From: Collinsella sp. MSK.8.10
GTDB taxonomy: Bacteria; Actinomycetota; Coriobacteriia; Coriobacteriales; Coriobacteriaceae
Direction: 5' to 3'
Assembly (NCBI RefSeq): GCF_019041915.1
Contig: NZ_JAHPYF010000001.1
Location: 310,001-374,000, forward strand
DNA length: 64,000 nucleotides
Shown: positions 51,519 to 59,806 of the stretch, piece after piece
Position numbering within the stretch: the first letter of the stretch is position 1
Layout of the letters: every line of letters begins with the position of its first letter
Notes under the pieces: model-generated
What the model was told of the DNA's origin: nothing
Database searches by the model: none
Seen by the model: the letters and a program-made list of their open reading frames with translations, nothing else
Position numbers and translations under genes: made by a program

Positions 51519-51704
51519 TGGCGGGGAAGGGAACCGCGTCCGCGCGCTGCGCGGACGGACCGCTGCGGCGCTTACGCGCCTTGCGAGCTGCGCTGGCAAA
51601 CGCTTACGCGTTTACTCAGCTCCGCGCCCTCACGGGGTTCGATTCCGTGCGAGGGCTACATAAAAGAAAAGGACCCCTTTGCAGAGGTCCTAGTCAATTC
51701 AAGG
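51519..51704 (-). repeat. 186-bp tRNA-Phe-associated element with its own stem sequences
   Basis: Starts with a copy of the last 15 nt of the downstream tRNA-Phe. The body has the same layout as the tRNA-Arg and -Leu units but different pairs: GTCCGCGC/GCGCGGAC replaces ATCCGC/GCGGAT, and AAACGC TTAC GCGTTT replaces AAAACGC TCC GCGTTTT. It ends with GGGGTTCGATTCC, the inverted T-arm of this tRNA-Phe, then a second terminator copy. Another terminator copy lies to its left (51475-51510). Confidence 0.78.
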
Positions 51705-51777
<73 letters not shown>

Positions 51778-51900
51778 ATTTGAGGTGTGCCTTGTTTCAA
51801 GGCTTGATTAGTATAACCAAGGACGCGTTCCGGTCAACCGAGAATTTCAAAAAAGTTTTTGAGCACAGCCTCGGTTCTTTAAATCGGCACGTCAGAGGCA

Positions 51901-52185
51901 TCAGCCGGCAGCAAGAAGTTTTTCGCTCAGAGCCGCACGGGCAAACTCACTTGGCGTCATCCCCTCGGCAGCCGCCCGTCGACGAATGGCCTCCTTCATT
52001 CCCAGAGGAATCTTGACCGACAGCGTTGCCGTCCCCTCACCTGAGAGTGGGGGCCGTCCATGCACGATCCCACCAACGGTGTGTTCGCCATCCGGAAACT
52101 CTCCGCGCTCGTACGACTCGCACCACGCGTCAATCATTTCATCCGTTACAACCTGACCATTAGCGGCCGTATACGTCTTGCCCAT
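51901..52185 (-). CDS. Antitoxin-like protein with C-terminal ribbon-helix-helix pattern
   Basis: 94 residues from the ATG at 52183-52185 (another ATG one codon upstream). The C-terminal part ATLSVKIPLGMKEAIRRRAA followed by EGMTPSEFARAALSEKLL looks like a MetJ/Arc-type DNA-binding fold. Its start overlaps the stop of the toxin-like reading frame in the pattern ATGATG, so the pair was translationally coupled. Toxin first, antitoxin second is the BrnT/BrnA-style order. The family name is not certain. Confidence 0.7.
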   Translation of the reverse strand: MGKTYTAANGQVVTDEMIDAWCESYERGEFPDGEHTVGGIVHGRPPLSGEGTATLSVKIPLGMKEAIRRRAAAEGMTPSEFARAALSEKLLAAG

Positions 52186-52450
52186 CATCGACCCCTTTGC
52201 CGAGCCCGTTCAATCTCCTGCCAAAATTTCTTCTGGACTGGAGACAAGGCATGAATGATAAGCCCCCACGGACAAGCTCGACCGCGACAAGCTCCACGCT
52301 TCGTCCGTCTGGGAGCCATCCAATCGCAAGCCATCTCGGCGGCTCGTCCTTCGGCTCGCGACGAATGCACTCAGTAACCGCAAGCCAAGCGCTAAGCACC
52401 TGCTTTTCCGTCAGGTGCTTTTTAGCGTTGGGATGGATCTCAACATCCAT
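52185..52450 (-). pseudogene. RelE/BrnT-like toxin gene with a frameshift in a G-tract
   Basis: Begins MDVEIHPNAKKHLTEKQVLS at 52448-52450 with GGAGGAGAAG upstream and reads well to VELVAVELVRG. It then continues sensibly only in another frame as GLIIHALSPVQKKFWQEIERARQ, ending in a TGA that overlaps the antitoxin start. The switch point is a run of five G (minus strand; C at 52263-52267). One more G restores a single frame of about 88 codons. As written, the product is scrambled after the G-tract. A sequencing error or phase variation is possible. Confidence 0.6.
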
Positions 52451-52508
52451 GCATCTTCTCCTCCATCTTACCCAATTTCGTATGACGAAAGTCCGCTGTC
52501 GCCAATTC

Positions 52509-52868
52509 TTAAGCCGGCACGCGTTGGAGAGCAGGGGTCGAAACAATGATTGAAGGACGCTCTAGTACGGCCCAGGCGCCGGGGCAGGAGCACATACGCC
52601 AGGGACGTACGTTTTCGTAGCATACGAGGACATAGCCACGTGCATCGATAAAGGCGATATCGATGGGATAGGCCATAAAACACGTATGGACCGAAGAGCA
52701 GCGTGGAAATGCCATGACGAGCGGCAGACCGTTGGCGGCAACCGGACACCGTCCCAGCATGCCGCGCAGGCGCACGGCAAACGACTCCGCCACCGCAAAC
52801 TCGGCCGGCGTCCAGCCCAGCCTATTGAGTGCCCGCGCGTAGGCGATGTAGGACGAGACCGCGGTCAC
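52509..52868 (-). CDS. DUF192-type protein at the end of the tad operon
   Basis: 119 residues from a GTG at 52866-52868 overlapping the stop of the upstream TadE-like gene (GTGA). The DUF192 pattern is visible: FAVRLRGMLGR, then HTCFMAYPIDIAFIDARGYVL, then the CPGAWAVLERP end with GAWAVLE. There is no signal peptide; four cysteines are spread along the chain. DUF192 proteins are often found near secretion or surface genes but have no agreed role. Its overlap with the tad genes says it belongs to the operon. Confidence 0.75.
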   Translation of the reverse strand: MTAVSSYIAYARALNRLGWTPAEFAVAESFAVRLRGMLGRCPVAANGLPLVMAFPRCSSVHTCFMAYPIDIAFIDARGYVLVCYENVRPWRMCSCPGAWAVLERPSIIVSTPALQRVPA

Positions 52869-53341
52869 ATGACCACCCCCGGACGCCATGGATCGACCGT
52901 CACCGCGCGCTCGTGCGACAACGTTGTCGGCGCCCCCAGCGGAACGCCAGCGATGCTGAGAGAAGTCGGCCACGGCTCATAGTGCATGGTGCAGGTGTAG
53001 GTCCTAAACGTACCGGATAGGGAGAGCAGGCCACCATCCGATGCCTCCGCGCCTTGCTCGCTCGACACTTCGATCTGCAAGTCATAGCCTTCCATGGCAT
53101 TCAGAATTTGAGTCCGGACCGTCGCCGAGGCATCGACAGAGCTTTCGTCGCCCTCCCCGCTCGGCGCCACGGCGTGCGCCAACACGATGTCGGGCACCAC
53201 GCGGTCGAAGCGCGCGACAGCGCTGGCATAGATCATGACGTTGTATACGATGAGTGCCAGCACCAGCAAAACGGGCGTAACCACTGCTATCTCCACCGTC
53301 GCTTGGGCGCGCTCCTCGCGCAGACGCATGCGGATACTCAT
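52865..53341 (-). CDS. TadE-like pseudopilin (third)
   Basis: 158 residues from the ATG at 53339-53341, overlapping the previous stop (TAATG). N-terminal MSIRMRLREERAQATVEIAV has the class III pilin-like cleavage region Ala-Gln-x-Thr-Val-Glu, followed by a single hydrophobic helix (VVTPVLLVLALIVYNVMI) and a soluble domain. TadE-type pseudopilins are processed by the tad prepilin peptidase and help pilus assembly. Confidence 0.82.
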   Translation of the reverse strand: MSIRMRLREERAQATVEIAVVTPVLLVLALIVYNVMIYASAVARFDRVVPDIVLAHAVAPSGEGDESSVDASATVRTQILNAMEGYDLQIEVSSEQGAEASDGGLLSLSGTFRTYTCTMHYEPWPTSLSIAGVPLGAPTTLSHERAVTVDPWRPGVVM

Positions 53342-55506
53342 TACGACCCACCGCCCAGAGCGCCAACCAGCGTGGCGACATCGACGGTGAGCGGGATGGA
53401 GCCGCCGCCGGGCAGAGGAATCTCCGCAAGCGTGAACACCGTACCGCTGATGGTGCGTTCGACTTGATATTCCAACGCCTCGCAAAGCGCCTTGGGATCG
53501 GTCACGCCCAACGGAATACTTCGCAGTTTGTCTTGCGCTTGAGAGAGACCAGCAATGTCAGACCCCGGGCTCTTAATGACGTTGGCGGAATCAGTCAGCA
53601 CCGGCTTTCGCAGGCGCAAGTCGCACGGTTCCAAACCCAGCGCCGCCACGGACGCCGAAACGGTATCGCCGAGCCACGATGCGATGGAGCCCAACGCGCC
53701 GCTGCCCCCTCCTAGGCCTTTAATCATCTCGTCCATAAGTTCGTCGGCCGAACCTTGGATGTCTCCGTATCCCACAAGCAGCCGTCCCCAGACATCCATG
53801 ACGCCATCGAGTACGCCGGCAACGCCACCCGAGCGTTCCTTCAATGTCGAGAAAAATCGCGAAAGCACGTTGTTTTGCGCCGTCGCCTCATCGGGCGCCA
53901 GCACCGCGGCAGAGATGGCACCGCGATCGCCAAGCCTGACTGCCGTGTTAAACGAAGAGTTGAGCTCATCGGGGCTCGAGATGGCACCCGAAACCGCAAA
54001 GGCAACCACGCCGTTGCGACCGGGCGGAGCGATACGCGGACGCTCGCCCGAAAGCGCTTTAATGGCCTGGTCAAACGCATTGCTCGCACGGTCGGCCTCA
54101 TCCTCGGTCTGACGCATGAGCTCAAGCTCTTTGTTCCGACATTTGACGTATTCCTCCAAGGCCTTTTTGAACTCGTCGAAGTGATATTCGAAGCCGTTTT
54201 CGATAGAGGTTGAAGGCGCCGCAACAGCACCAAGCGACAAAACGCCAAAATGGCATTTGCTGCATTTATCCTGTCCATCGTAATCGGCAACCGAAGCAAA
54301 TCCGCTCGGCGTCCCTTTCTTATAGTTAGGGCAGGTCGTCCCGTAATGCAGATACGCCTTGTCATCGTTCACGCTCGTCGGCCACACCGCATCGGTATAG
54401 AGTTCCGTCGCCCGAACCTCATCAGAGTTGCGCGGCAGCAGCGGAATATAGGAGGAAACCCTGTCTCCGTTCTCGGTTATATGCGCCCGATCGACCTCCG
54501 CGCTCGCATAGGTATAAAACGCCTTACGCGCCGCAGACTCTGCCTTCATCTCGACACTCGAGCCGTGGGGCTTCTCATTTGTCAGACGCCAATGGTAGTA
54601 GTCCTTCGCGCGATCAAGGGCAACTTGGGGCTCCCACGTAAAGCTCGATGAGTAATGCGGATTTTGAACACCGGAGAGATCCGTTAGGCTTTTCGCACGC
54701 TCCCACATGCAAGAACAGCTGCCGACCGAGCCCTTGTCAGACCCACCACAATCCGCCAGCCAAGCACGCTCTTTAGCCTTCGCCGTGTCCTCAGAAGCCT
54801 TCCGCAGCTCCTCGGCCGCACACTCTAAATCATCTGATGTGTCTTTAATGGCATCGGTCGAGATCTCGGACCCCTCGAGCGCAGCGAAGTCAGACTCGGA
54901 TGTCCTGGGCACGGCAAGCGCCGTACCGGTATAGGTCACACTATCGGTATCCTGCGCCGACACCGCCTGCGTGGCACGCGCGGCGATCAGATACGGCAGA
55001 GCCGTCTCGATTTTCTGTAAGCCTTCCGATGCGCTTTTGGCAAACTTGTTGCGCGTTTTAATGATCTCAATCCCGGTGTCGACCATATTGCCGGCAACCG
55101 GCTCGGCACCCGGGATGAGGATGGCGACCAGGCCCGTCCCGATCGTGGCAAACCCCGCCAGCCCCAGACTCAAGATGCTCGCATCAACCACCGTGGCAGC
55201 CGTGTGATAGGACGACACTACGTTGGCACCCGCCAGCGCGCCACTATCAGCCGCCACCTGGGTATCCCCGGCACGCGACATGCTCCATATCGCCGCGGTC
55301 GACGAAAACAACAATGTGAGCACCACTAGGATGACCACGGCAGAAGAAAGCGTGGTATAGGCGCCGTCTTCGATAAACAGATCGACACCGGCTCGACCCA
55401 TAAAGCCGCCTCGTTTGCGGAGAGCGCCTGGTCGACGGCGGGCCGCAAACCCTTGCGTCACCCGCAACAGGCAGCGCCTAATCCCATGCAGCAATCCACG
55501 AATCAT
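53341..55506 (-). CDS. Large TadG-like protein
   Basis: 721 residues from the ATG at 55504-55506 (GGAGGGAGATT upstream), overlapping the upstream TadE by 29 bp. Basic N-terminus, then one transmembrane helix (about 57-80) in the TadG-like context TTLSSAVVILVVLTLLF and ADSGALAGANVV. The rest is probably extracellular: an Ala-rich helical part and two cysteine clusters (SCSCMWE and DKCSKCHFG) that could bind metal or form disulfides. A glycine-rich end. Its job in the pilus machine is unknown; in other systems TadG tethers or controls the fibre. Confidence 0.75.
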   Translation of the reverse strand: MIRGLLHGIRRCLLRVTQGFAARRRPGALRKRGGFMGRAGVDLFIEDGAYTTLSSAVVILVVLTLLFSSTAAIWSMSRAGDTQVAADSGALAGANVVSSYHTAATVVDASILSLGLAGFATIGTGLVAILIPGAEPVAGNMVDTGIEIIKTRNKFAKSASEGLQKIETALPYLIAARATQAVSAQDTDSVTYTGTALAVPRTSESDFAALEGSEISTDAIKDTSDDLECAAEELRKASEDTAKAKERAWLADCGGSDKGSVGSCSCMWERAKSLTDLSGVQNPHYSSSFTWEPQVALDRAKDYYHWRLTNEKPHGSSVEMKAESAARKAFYTYASAEVDRAHITENGDRVSSYIPLLPRNSDEVRATELYTDAVWPTSVNDDKAYLHYGTTCPNYKKGTPSGFASVADYDGQDKCSKCHFGVLSLGAVAAPSTSIENGFEYHFDEFKKALEEYVKCRNKELELMRQTEDEADRASNAFDQAIKALSGERPRIAPPGRNGVVAFAVSGAISSPDELNSSFNTAVRLGDRGAISAAVLAPDEATAQNNVLSRFFSTLKERSGGVAGVLDGVMDVWGRLLVGYGDIQGSADELMDEMIKGLGGGSGALGSIASWLGDTVSASVAALGLEPCDLRLRKPVLTDSANVIKSPGSDIAGLSQAQDKLRSIPLGVTDPKALCEALEYQVERTISGTVFTLAEIPLPGGGSIPLTVDVATLVGALGGGS

Positions 55507-56014
55507 AATCTCCCTCCAGCCATTCGGGACGCGATTGATACGAGACATCGACCTTGAGCTCAACGTAGCCGCCCTCGGCGGTACCACCCATAGCCTGCGC
55601 AAACGCACCGATCACAGGCAACGGCTTGACCTCGCCGGAAACGGACACGGACGAGACGCCACCCGCACCGGCCCGGCCAAGCTCGATATCCCACGACAAC
55701 GGCCCGCCGGCATGAAAGATCGAAACGTTGGGCACTGCGGCAAGTCGGCGGCGGGTGAACTCCTTAAGATCGTCGTCCTCCGCCGTCGTCGTGGTCATGA
55801 GCCGCGCGGTCTCGGCGGCGGCAGACTCCATGACCGCGCGCGTATAGAGCAGGCACACCGGTTGCAGCGCGAGAAGGATGAGTGTCAGAAACGTCGGCAG
55901 CAAAAAAGCGGCCTCGACCGTAGACTGCGCCCGGTCCTCGCGCGCGGCATCAATACAACGCGATGTCCTTAGCGGCCGCAGCGGCGTCGATAACCGACGT
56001 CGAGGCAACGCCAT
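55478..56014 (-). CDS. TadE-like pseudopilin (second)
   Basis: The core begins at DRAQSTVEAAFLLPTFLTLI, with the Ala-Gln-x-Thr-Val-Glu motif followed by a hydrophobic helix, then a soluble beta-rich domain of about 100 residues. The start is uncertain: the only in-frame ATG nearby is at 56012-56014, inside the upstream gene and with a poor site; a non-ATG start near 55954, at the overlap with the upstream stop, would give a more typical short N-terminus. Confidence 0.72.
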   Translation of the reverse strand: MALPRRRLSTPLRPLRTSRCIDAAREDRAQSTVEAAFLLPTFLTLILLALQPVCLLYTRAVMESAAAETARLMTTTTAEDDDLKEFTRRRLAAVPNVSIFHAGGPLSWDIELGRAGAGGVSSVSVSGEVKPLPVIGAFAQAMGGTAEGGYVELKVDVSYQSRPEWLEGDYDSWIAAWD

Positions 56015-56168
56015 GGGATGCCGCCCGCTCAACCAGCGCCGCCAAGCGCCCATCGGTGCCGGCACGCCAAAGTCCCGCGATCGCCAGCACGATCGATAAC
56101 AGCGCCACCGTGACGATGGCGTATTCGACCGTCGCCTGGGCAGATTCCTCACGCAGGACATCATGCAT
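55950..56168 (-). CDS. Small Flp/TadE-like pilin (first pseudopilin)
   Basis: 72 residues: MHDVLREESAQATVEYAIV, then a hydrophobic helix and a short Ala-rich tail. The Ala-Gln-x-Thr-Val-Glu-Tyr region matches a Flp-type prepilin site. Starts 1 bp after the stop of the 187-aa protein. It could be a minor pilin. Confidence 0.78.
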   Translation of the reverse strand: MHDVLREESAQATVEYAIVTVALLSIVLAIAGLWRAGTDGRLAALVERAASHGVASTSVIDAAAAAKDIALY

Positions 56169-56169
56169 T

Positions 56170-56733
56170 TCACGATCCCTCCTTTGAGTCCGTTGCCTGC
56201 GGGCTCAGGCGCACGGCGCGCAGACGACACGAAGCATCGCCAGCATCCGCGGCAATTGTCACCATATCGACCCAGCCGCGTTCGTCGCGCACGATGGCGC
56301 CCCACACGTTTCCCTTGATGTCGAGATAGCCGCTCAGAGCAAGTTGCGCCGTGGGTACCTCGCGATAGGCACGCAGCATATCCGCCGCCGCTTCGGTCAT
56401 CGGTCGGTCCTCGGACCATGCAAGCCGGACCGCAATCGCGTTGCCCTCAGGCGAATCCGTCGCAGTGCCAGACCGCTTGTCGAGCGTCCGCAGAAAGGTT
56501 TGCGCCGTGACAGCGACATCCGAATCGTCCGCATCTCGCATCTCATCTTTTTGAGACGCCACCGCCGAATCTGAGCCCAAATCGGAGGCGGTCCCAGGAC
56601 GCTGCTGCCGCGCGGCGTTAAGCCCCCAAAGCACCGCCGCTATCGCCACGGTCAGGCAAGCAAACACCAGCAGCACCCCGATGGGGCGCTCGCCCTCTAC
56701 AGGCTGTTGATGCCCTCGCTGATAGCGTTCCAT
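56170..56733 (-). CDS. Membrane-anchored 187-aa protein of the tad operon, unknown function
   Basis: Overlaps the end of flp by 37 bp. A cytoplasmic N-terminus of about 17 residues, one transmembrane helix (GVLLVFACLTVAIAAVLWGL), then a soluble domain rich in Asp/Ala. It contains AQTFLRTLDKRSG and a beta-rich end (GYLDIKGNVWGAIVRDERGW) reminiscent of small extracellular alpha/beta folds. No family recognised. A shorter start within the helix region cannot be excluded, because the ATG at 56733 has only a weak AAGG site. Confidence 0.7.
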   Translation of the reverse strand: MERYQRGHQQPVEGERPIGVLLVFACLTVAIAAVLWGLNAARQQRPGTASDLGSDSAVASQKDEMRDADDSDVAVTAQTFLRTLDKRSGTATDSPEGNAIAVRLAWSEDRPMTEAAADMLRAYREVPTAQLALSGYLDIKGNVWGAIVRDERGWVDMVTIAADAGDASCRLRAVRLSPQATDSKEGS

Positions 56734-56930
56734 AGATCTTGGACCTTGCCCTTAAATGCGACGATGGCGATAATCGCGATCACCACGAGCACGCCGACCA
56801 AGATGGCATACTCGGTGGTACCCTGTGCACTCTCCTCCTGCAATAGTTCCTTGGCGCGCTGACGAACATGTGCCGCCCGGCAAAACGCCCAGCCCTGGAC
56901 CTTGCCAGCAGCGTCAGTCATCGTGTTCAT
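56697..56930 (-). CDS. flp: Flp-family type IVb pilin
   Basis: 77 residues. A leader of about 35 residues ends in QEESAQGTTEYAILVG, the Flp-type cleavage region with the conserved Glu-Tyr pair. It is followed by a hydrophobic helix (VLVVIAIIAIVAF) and a short tail KGKVQDLWNAISEGINSL typical of Flp/DUF4244-like pilins. It is the likely main subunit of the fibre and lies just after tadC. The cleavage point is probably between Ala and Gln, as in the three TadE-like neighbours. Confidence 0.88.
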   Translation of the reverse strand: MNTMTDAAGKVQGWAFCRAAHVRQRAKELLQEESAQGTTEYAILVGVLVVIAIIAIVAFKGKVQDLWNAISEGINSL

Positions 56931-56940
56931 GTATTCCTCC

Positions 56941-57582
56941 CTACATCATCCCGCCTGCTCCCAGCAGCGGGCCCAATATGGACAGAAGCAACGCCGGCAA
57001 GATGAGCGTGCCGGTGGGAATCAGCAGCTTGACGGGTGCACGCTCGATCTCGCGCTCGACCGCGGCGCGATGAGCCGCACGGATCTCGCGACTTTGAGCG
57101 GCCAGCATCTCGGCAAGTGGGGCACCCAGGGCGAGCGCCTGCCCCACCGTGATGGCAAAGGTCTCGAGCGCTCGCACGTCCAGGTCGCGCGCGGCGGCCA
57201 ACAACTCGTCCTCACGCGTGCCCACGCCCACCTGCCACGCCATGCAGGCGCGCTCAAGGCGAAGAGCCAGCACTGACCGGCGGTTGGCGCAGAAAATCTC
57301 AAGCGCCGCATCAAACGAAAGACCGGCCGAAAGACCCAAGCGCACAACATCGATCATCTCGGACACTTCGCCGAGCGACACTCGCGCCGGGCCGCCCGCT
57401 CCAACCGCGCCCTTCACTCGCGCGGTCAGAGCATCGACCACCGAGCGACCCGCGGCAGCGACCAGCACCGCCTCGCGCTTGCAGGCCCCTGCGATCTTGC
57501 GTGCATCCGCCCGATCCAAACCCGTCGCGACAAATACACTCAGGGCGCACAGGCAAGCCGCAACTGCAACCGGGGCGCTCAT
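56941..57582 (-). CDS. tadC: TadC-like type II secretion F-domain platform protein
   Basis: 213 residues from the ATG at 57580-57582, overlapping the tadB stop (ATGA). Hydrophobic N-terminal helix, then a T2SSF domain (about 75-195) containing GLSAGLSFDAALEIF and ALALGAPLAEMLAAQ, and a C-terminal membrane helix. With TadB it forms the inner-membrane platform of the pilus machine. Confidence 0.85.
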   Translation of the reverse strand: MSAPVAVAACLCALSVFVATGLDRADARKIAGACKREAVLVAAAGRSVVDALTARVKGAVGAGGPARVSLGEVSEMIDVVRLGLSAGLSFDAALEIFCANRRSVLALRLERACMAWQVGVGTREDELLAAARDLDVRALETFAITVGQALALGAPLAEMLAAQSREIRAAHRAAVEREIERAPVKLLIPTGTLILPALLLSILGPLLGAGGMM

Positions 57583-58505
57583 AGCTCCACCCGCATAATG
57601 CGCCGGATAACCACCAGGGCAACGGCGTTGAGGGCAAGACCCAGCACCACAGCGCCCGCGCCGGCAGGCGTCGCAAGACCGCGACGAAAATCTGCCGAAA
57701 GCAGCGCCAACACCGCGCACATGCCCGCCGGCATCGCCGCGACCATATGCGCAGACATGCGAGCCTGCGACGTCTTAACATCCAGGCGGCGCTTGAGCTC
57801 AATGCGCTCCCCCACCATGCTCGACGCCTCGGACAGTAAGTCGGCAAGCGGAGCGCCGGTGCGCTGAGACACCTTAAGCGCCAAGGTCACAAGCGAAAGA
57901 CCGGGGGCGTCGATACGCACGAGCAAGTCATCGAGCGCGTCGGTCGCCGAGATGCCGCAATCGATCGCCGCCGCCACCCGCAAAAACTCGGTATGCACTG
58001 GCTCTTGCGCATGAGCGCCCACAAAGCGCATGCCCTGGGCCAGCGAATGTCCCGAGGCAAGCGACATGGAAAGTGCGGTAAACGCCTCGGGCATTGCCTC
58101 TTCTGCATCGTGTTGCTCGCGCCGGCTCTCAAAGCCATCCCGAGCGGCACCAACGGCAAACGGAGCAACAAGTCCCAAGGCAAATCCGAGGGGCGATAAC
58201 GACACCATCGTTAGTAAAACGCAGCAGACACCGCTCGATAGCAGCAGAAACGCCAAACGTCCCGAAGCATCTTCGATCACGAGGCCAAGGCGATGCGCCG
58301 GAGCCAGCGATGCCCACGAACGGGCGATCTTTTTCAGCAGATCGTTTTCCACCAGCTCACGCGGCAGCTTCTCTGCCACCGTCTCGAGCGCCTGACGTGC
58401 CAGCTCCGCCGGCGGTACCTGCGGCACACGAGGTTCCGCCCCGCACGCCGTCGCGACAGAAAGCCCTGCCAAGCCCCCTACGACGAGGGGCACAGTGATC
58501 TCCAT
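57579..58505 (-). CDS. tadB: TadB-like type II secretion F-domain platform protein
   Basis: 308 residues, overlapping tadA by 28 bp. Membrane helices near residues 5-20 and 85-115, a T2SSF domain with ALSMSLASGHSLAQGM and SQRTGAPLADLLSEAS, and two helices at the C-terminus. Partner of TadC and TadA. Confidence 0.86.
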   Translation of the reverse strand: MEITVPLVVGGLAGLSVATACGAEPRVPQVPPAELARQALETVAEKLPRELVENDLLKKIARSWASLAPAHRLGLVIEDASGRLAFLLLSSGVCCVLLTMVSLSPLGFALGLVAPFAVGAARDGFESRREQHDAEEAMPEAFTALSMSLASGHSLAQGMRFVGAHAQEPVHTEFLRVAAAIDCGISATDALDDLLVRIDAPGLSLVTLALKVSQRTGAPLADLLSEASSMVGERIELKRRLDVKTSQARMSAHMVAAMPAGMCAVLALLSADFRRGLATPAGAGAVVLGLALNAVALVVIRRIMRVEL

Positions 58506-59806
58506 TCGTCCACCTCCTCTTGTGTGAGCGTCCCCGACCGCAGGCCTTCTGCGATAAACGGCGGCTCGCGGTCAAGCGTCCAGGTGCGCTCGGCGGCATC
58601 GAACGTCACATAGCGCTCGAGCTCTACGCCGCCCGATGCGGCGCGTCGCACCCCCGAATACGAGGAGACGAAGCGCCTGCCATCGGCGTGGCGCTCGGAC
58701 ATCACGATACCGTCGAGTGCCATGGCAATCTGCTCCTCGATGAGCTCGCTCGGCAGATCGATGCCATAACGTGCAAGCAACGTCAGACGCACCACGGTCT
58801 CCTGTTCTGAACCCGCATGAAGCGTGGTGAGCGACCCGTCGTGGCCCGTGTTCATGGCCTGCAACATGTCGCAGCACTCGGCACCGCGCACCTCGCCCAC
58901 CACGATGCGGTCGGGGCGCATGCGCAGGGCATTAGTCACCAGGTCGCGGATCGTCACCGCGCCCTCGCCCTCAATTGAAGCCTCGCGCGCCTCTAGGCGC
59001 ACCACGTGCGGATGATGCGCAAACTTGAGCTCGGCAGAGTCCTCGATCGTCACGATGCGCTCGCCGGTGGAAATCTCACATGACAACGCGTTGAGCAGGG
59101 TGGTCTTACCAGATCCCGTGCCTCCCGCAACCGCCAGGTCCTGTCGCAGCGACACCGCACACGACAGCAGCTGCGCATACCAAAGCGGCAGCGATCCCAA
59201 CCCCACGAGCTCGTCCAGCGAGCAGATACGGTCCGAGAACTTTCGGATGGTGAGAATCGGTCCGTCAATCGCCACAGGCGGAATCACCGCGTTGACGCGA
59301 TAGCCCGTTTTGAGGCGGGCGTTGACGATGGGGCTGCGCTCGTCGATACGGCGGCCAAGTGGCGAGATAATGCGGTCGATAAGCACACGGATCTGCTCAT
59401 CATCCTCAAACGCATGCTCGATGGGGTACAAGACGCCGCCGCGTTCAAAGAAAGCCGAGCGGCAGCCGTTGATCATGATCTCGGTAACGGTGTCGTCCTC
59501 GATGAGCGGCTGCAACGGCCCCAAGCCCACCACGTCATCCAAAATCTCGTCGATGATGGTCTCGCGCTCGGGCGTCGCGAGATCGGTCGGCTCCTCAACA
59601 TTGAGCGCCGCCTCCACCGCAGGACGCAATTCCGAGCGGGCAAGTGCCGGGTCGATATAGGCGCTGATACGCGCCACTTCGTCGTAACCCATGCGGTCCA
59701 TCACGGCGCGCTTGGTGCGTCGTTTCACGGCGCGGCGACGCCCCACATCTACAGGCGCTGCCGCCGCCGCAGCGCCGGCAGCCTTAATCCTCGTTTGCAG
59801 GCTCAT
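58478..59806 (-). CDS. tadA: TadA/CpaF secretion ATPase
   Basis: 442 residues. Drives pilus assembly (and sometimes retraction) by ATP hydrolysis. Walker [16 protein letters not shown]; the Asp box with [10 protein letters not shown]; Walker B region [12 protein letters not shown]; His box [10 protein letters not shown]. The N-terminal domain contains [18 protein letters not shown], typical of CpaF. The start overlaps the end of tadZ by 4 bp. The middle gene of a tightly overlapping cluster. Confidence 0.95.
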   Translation of the reverse strand: MSLQTRIKAAGAAAAAAPVDVGRRRAVKRRTKRAVMDRMGYDEVARISAYIDPALARSELRPAVEAALNVEEPTDLATPERETIIDEILDDVVGLGPLQPLIEDDTVTEIMINGCRSAFFERGGVLYPIEHAFEDDEQIRVLIDRIISPLGRRIDERSPIVNARLKTGYRVNAVIPPVAIDGPILTIRKFSDRICSLDELVGLGSLPLWYAQLLSCAVSLRQDLAVAGGTGSGKTTLLNALSCEISTGERIVTIEDSAELKFAHHPHVVRLEAREASIEGEGAVTIRDLVTNALRMRPDRIVVGEVRGAECCDMLQAMNTGHDGSLTTLHAGSEQETVVRLTLLARYGIDLPSELIEEQIAMALDGIVMSERHADGRRFVSSYSGVRRAASGGVELERYVTFDAAERTWTLDREPPFIAEGLRSGTLTQEEVDEWRSLCPSS

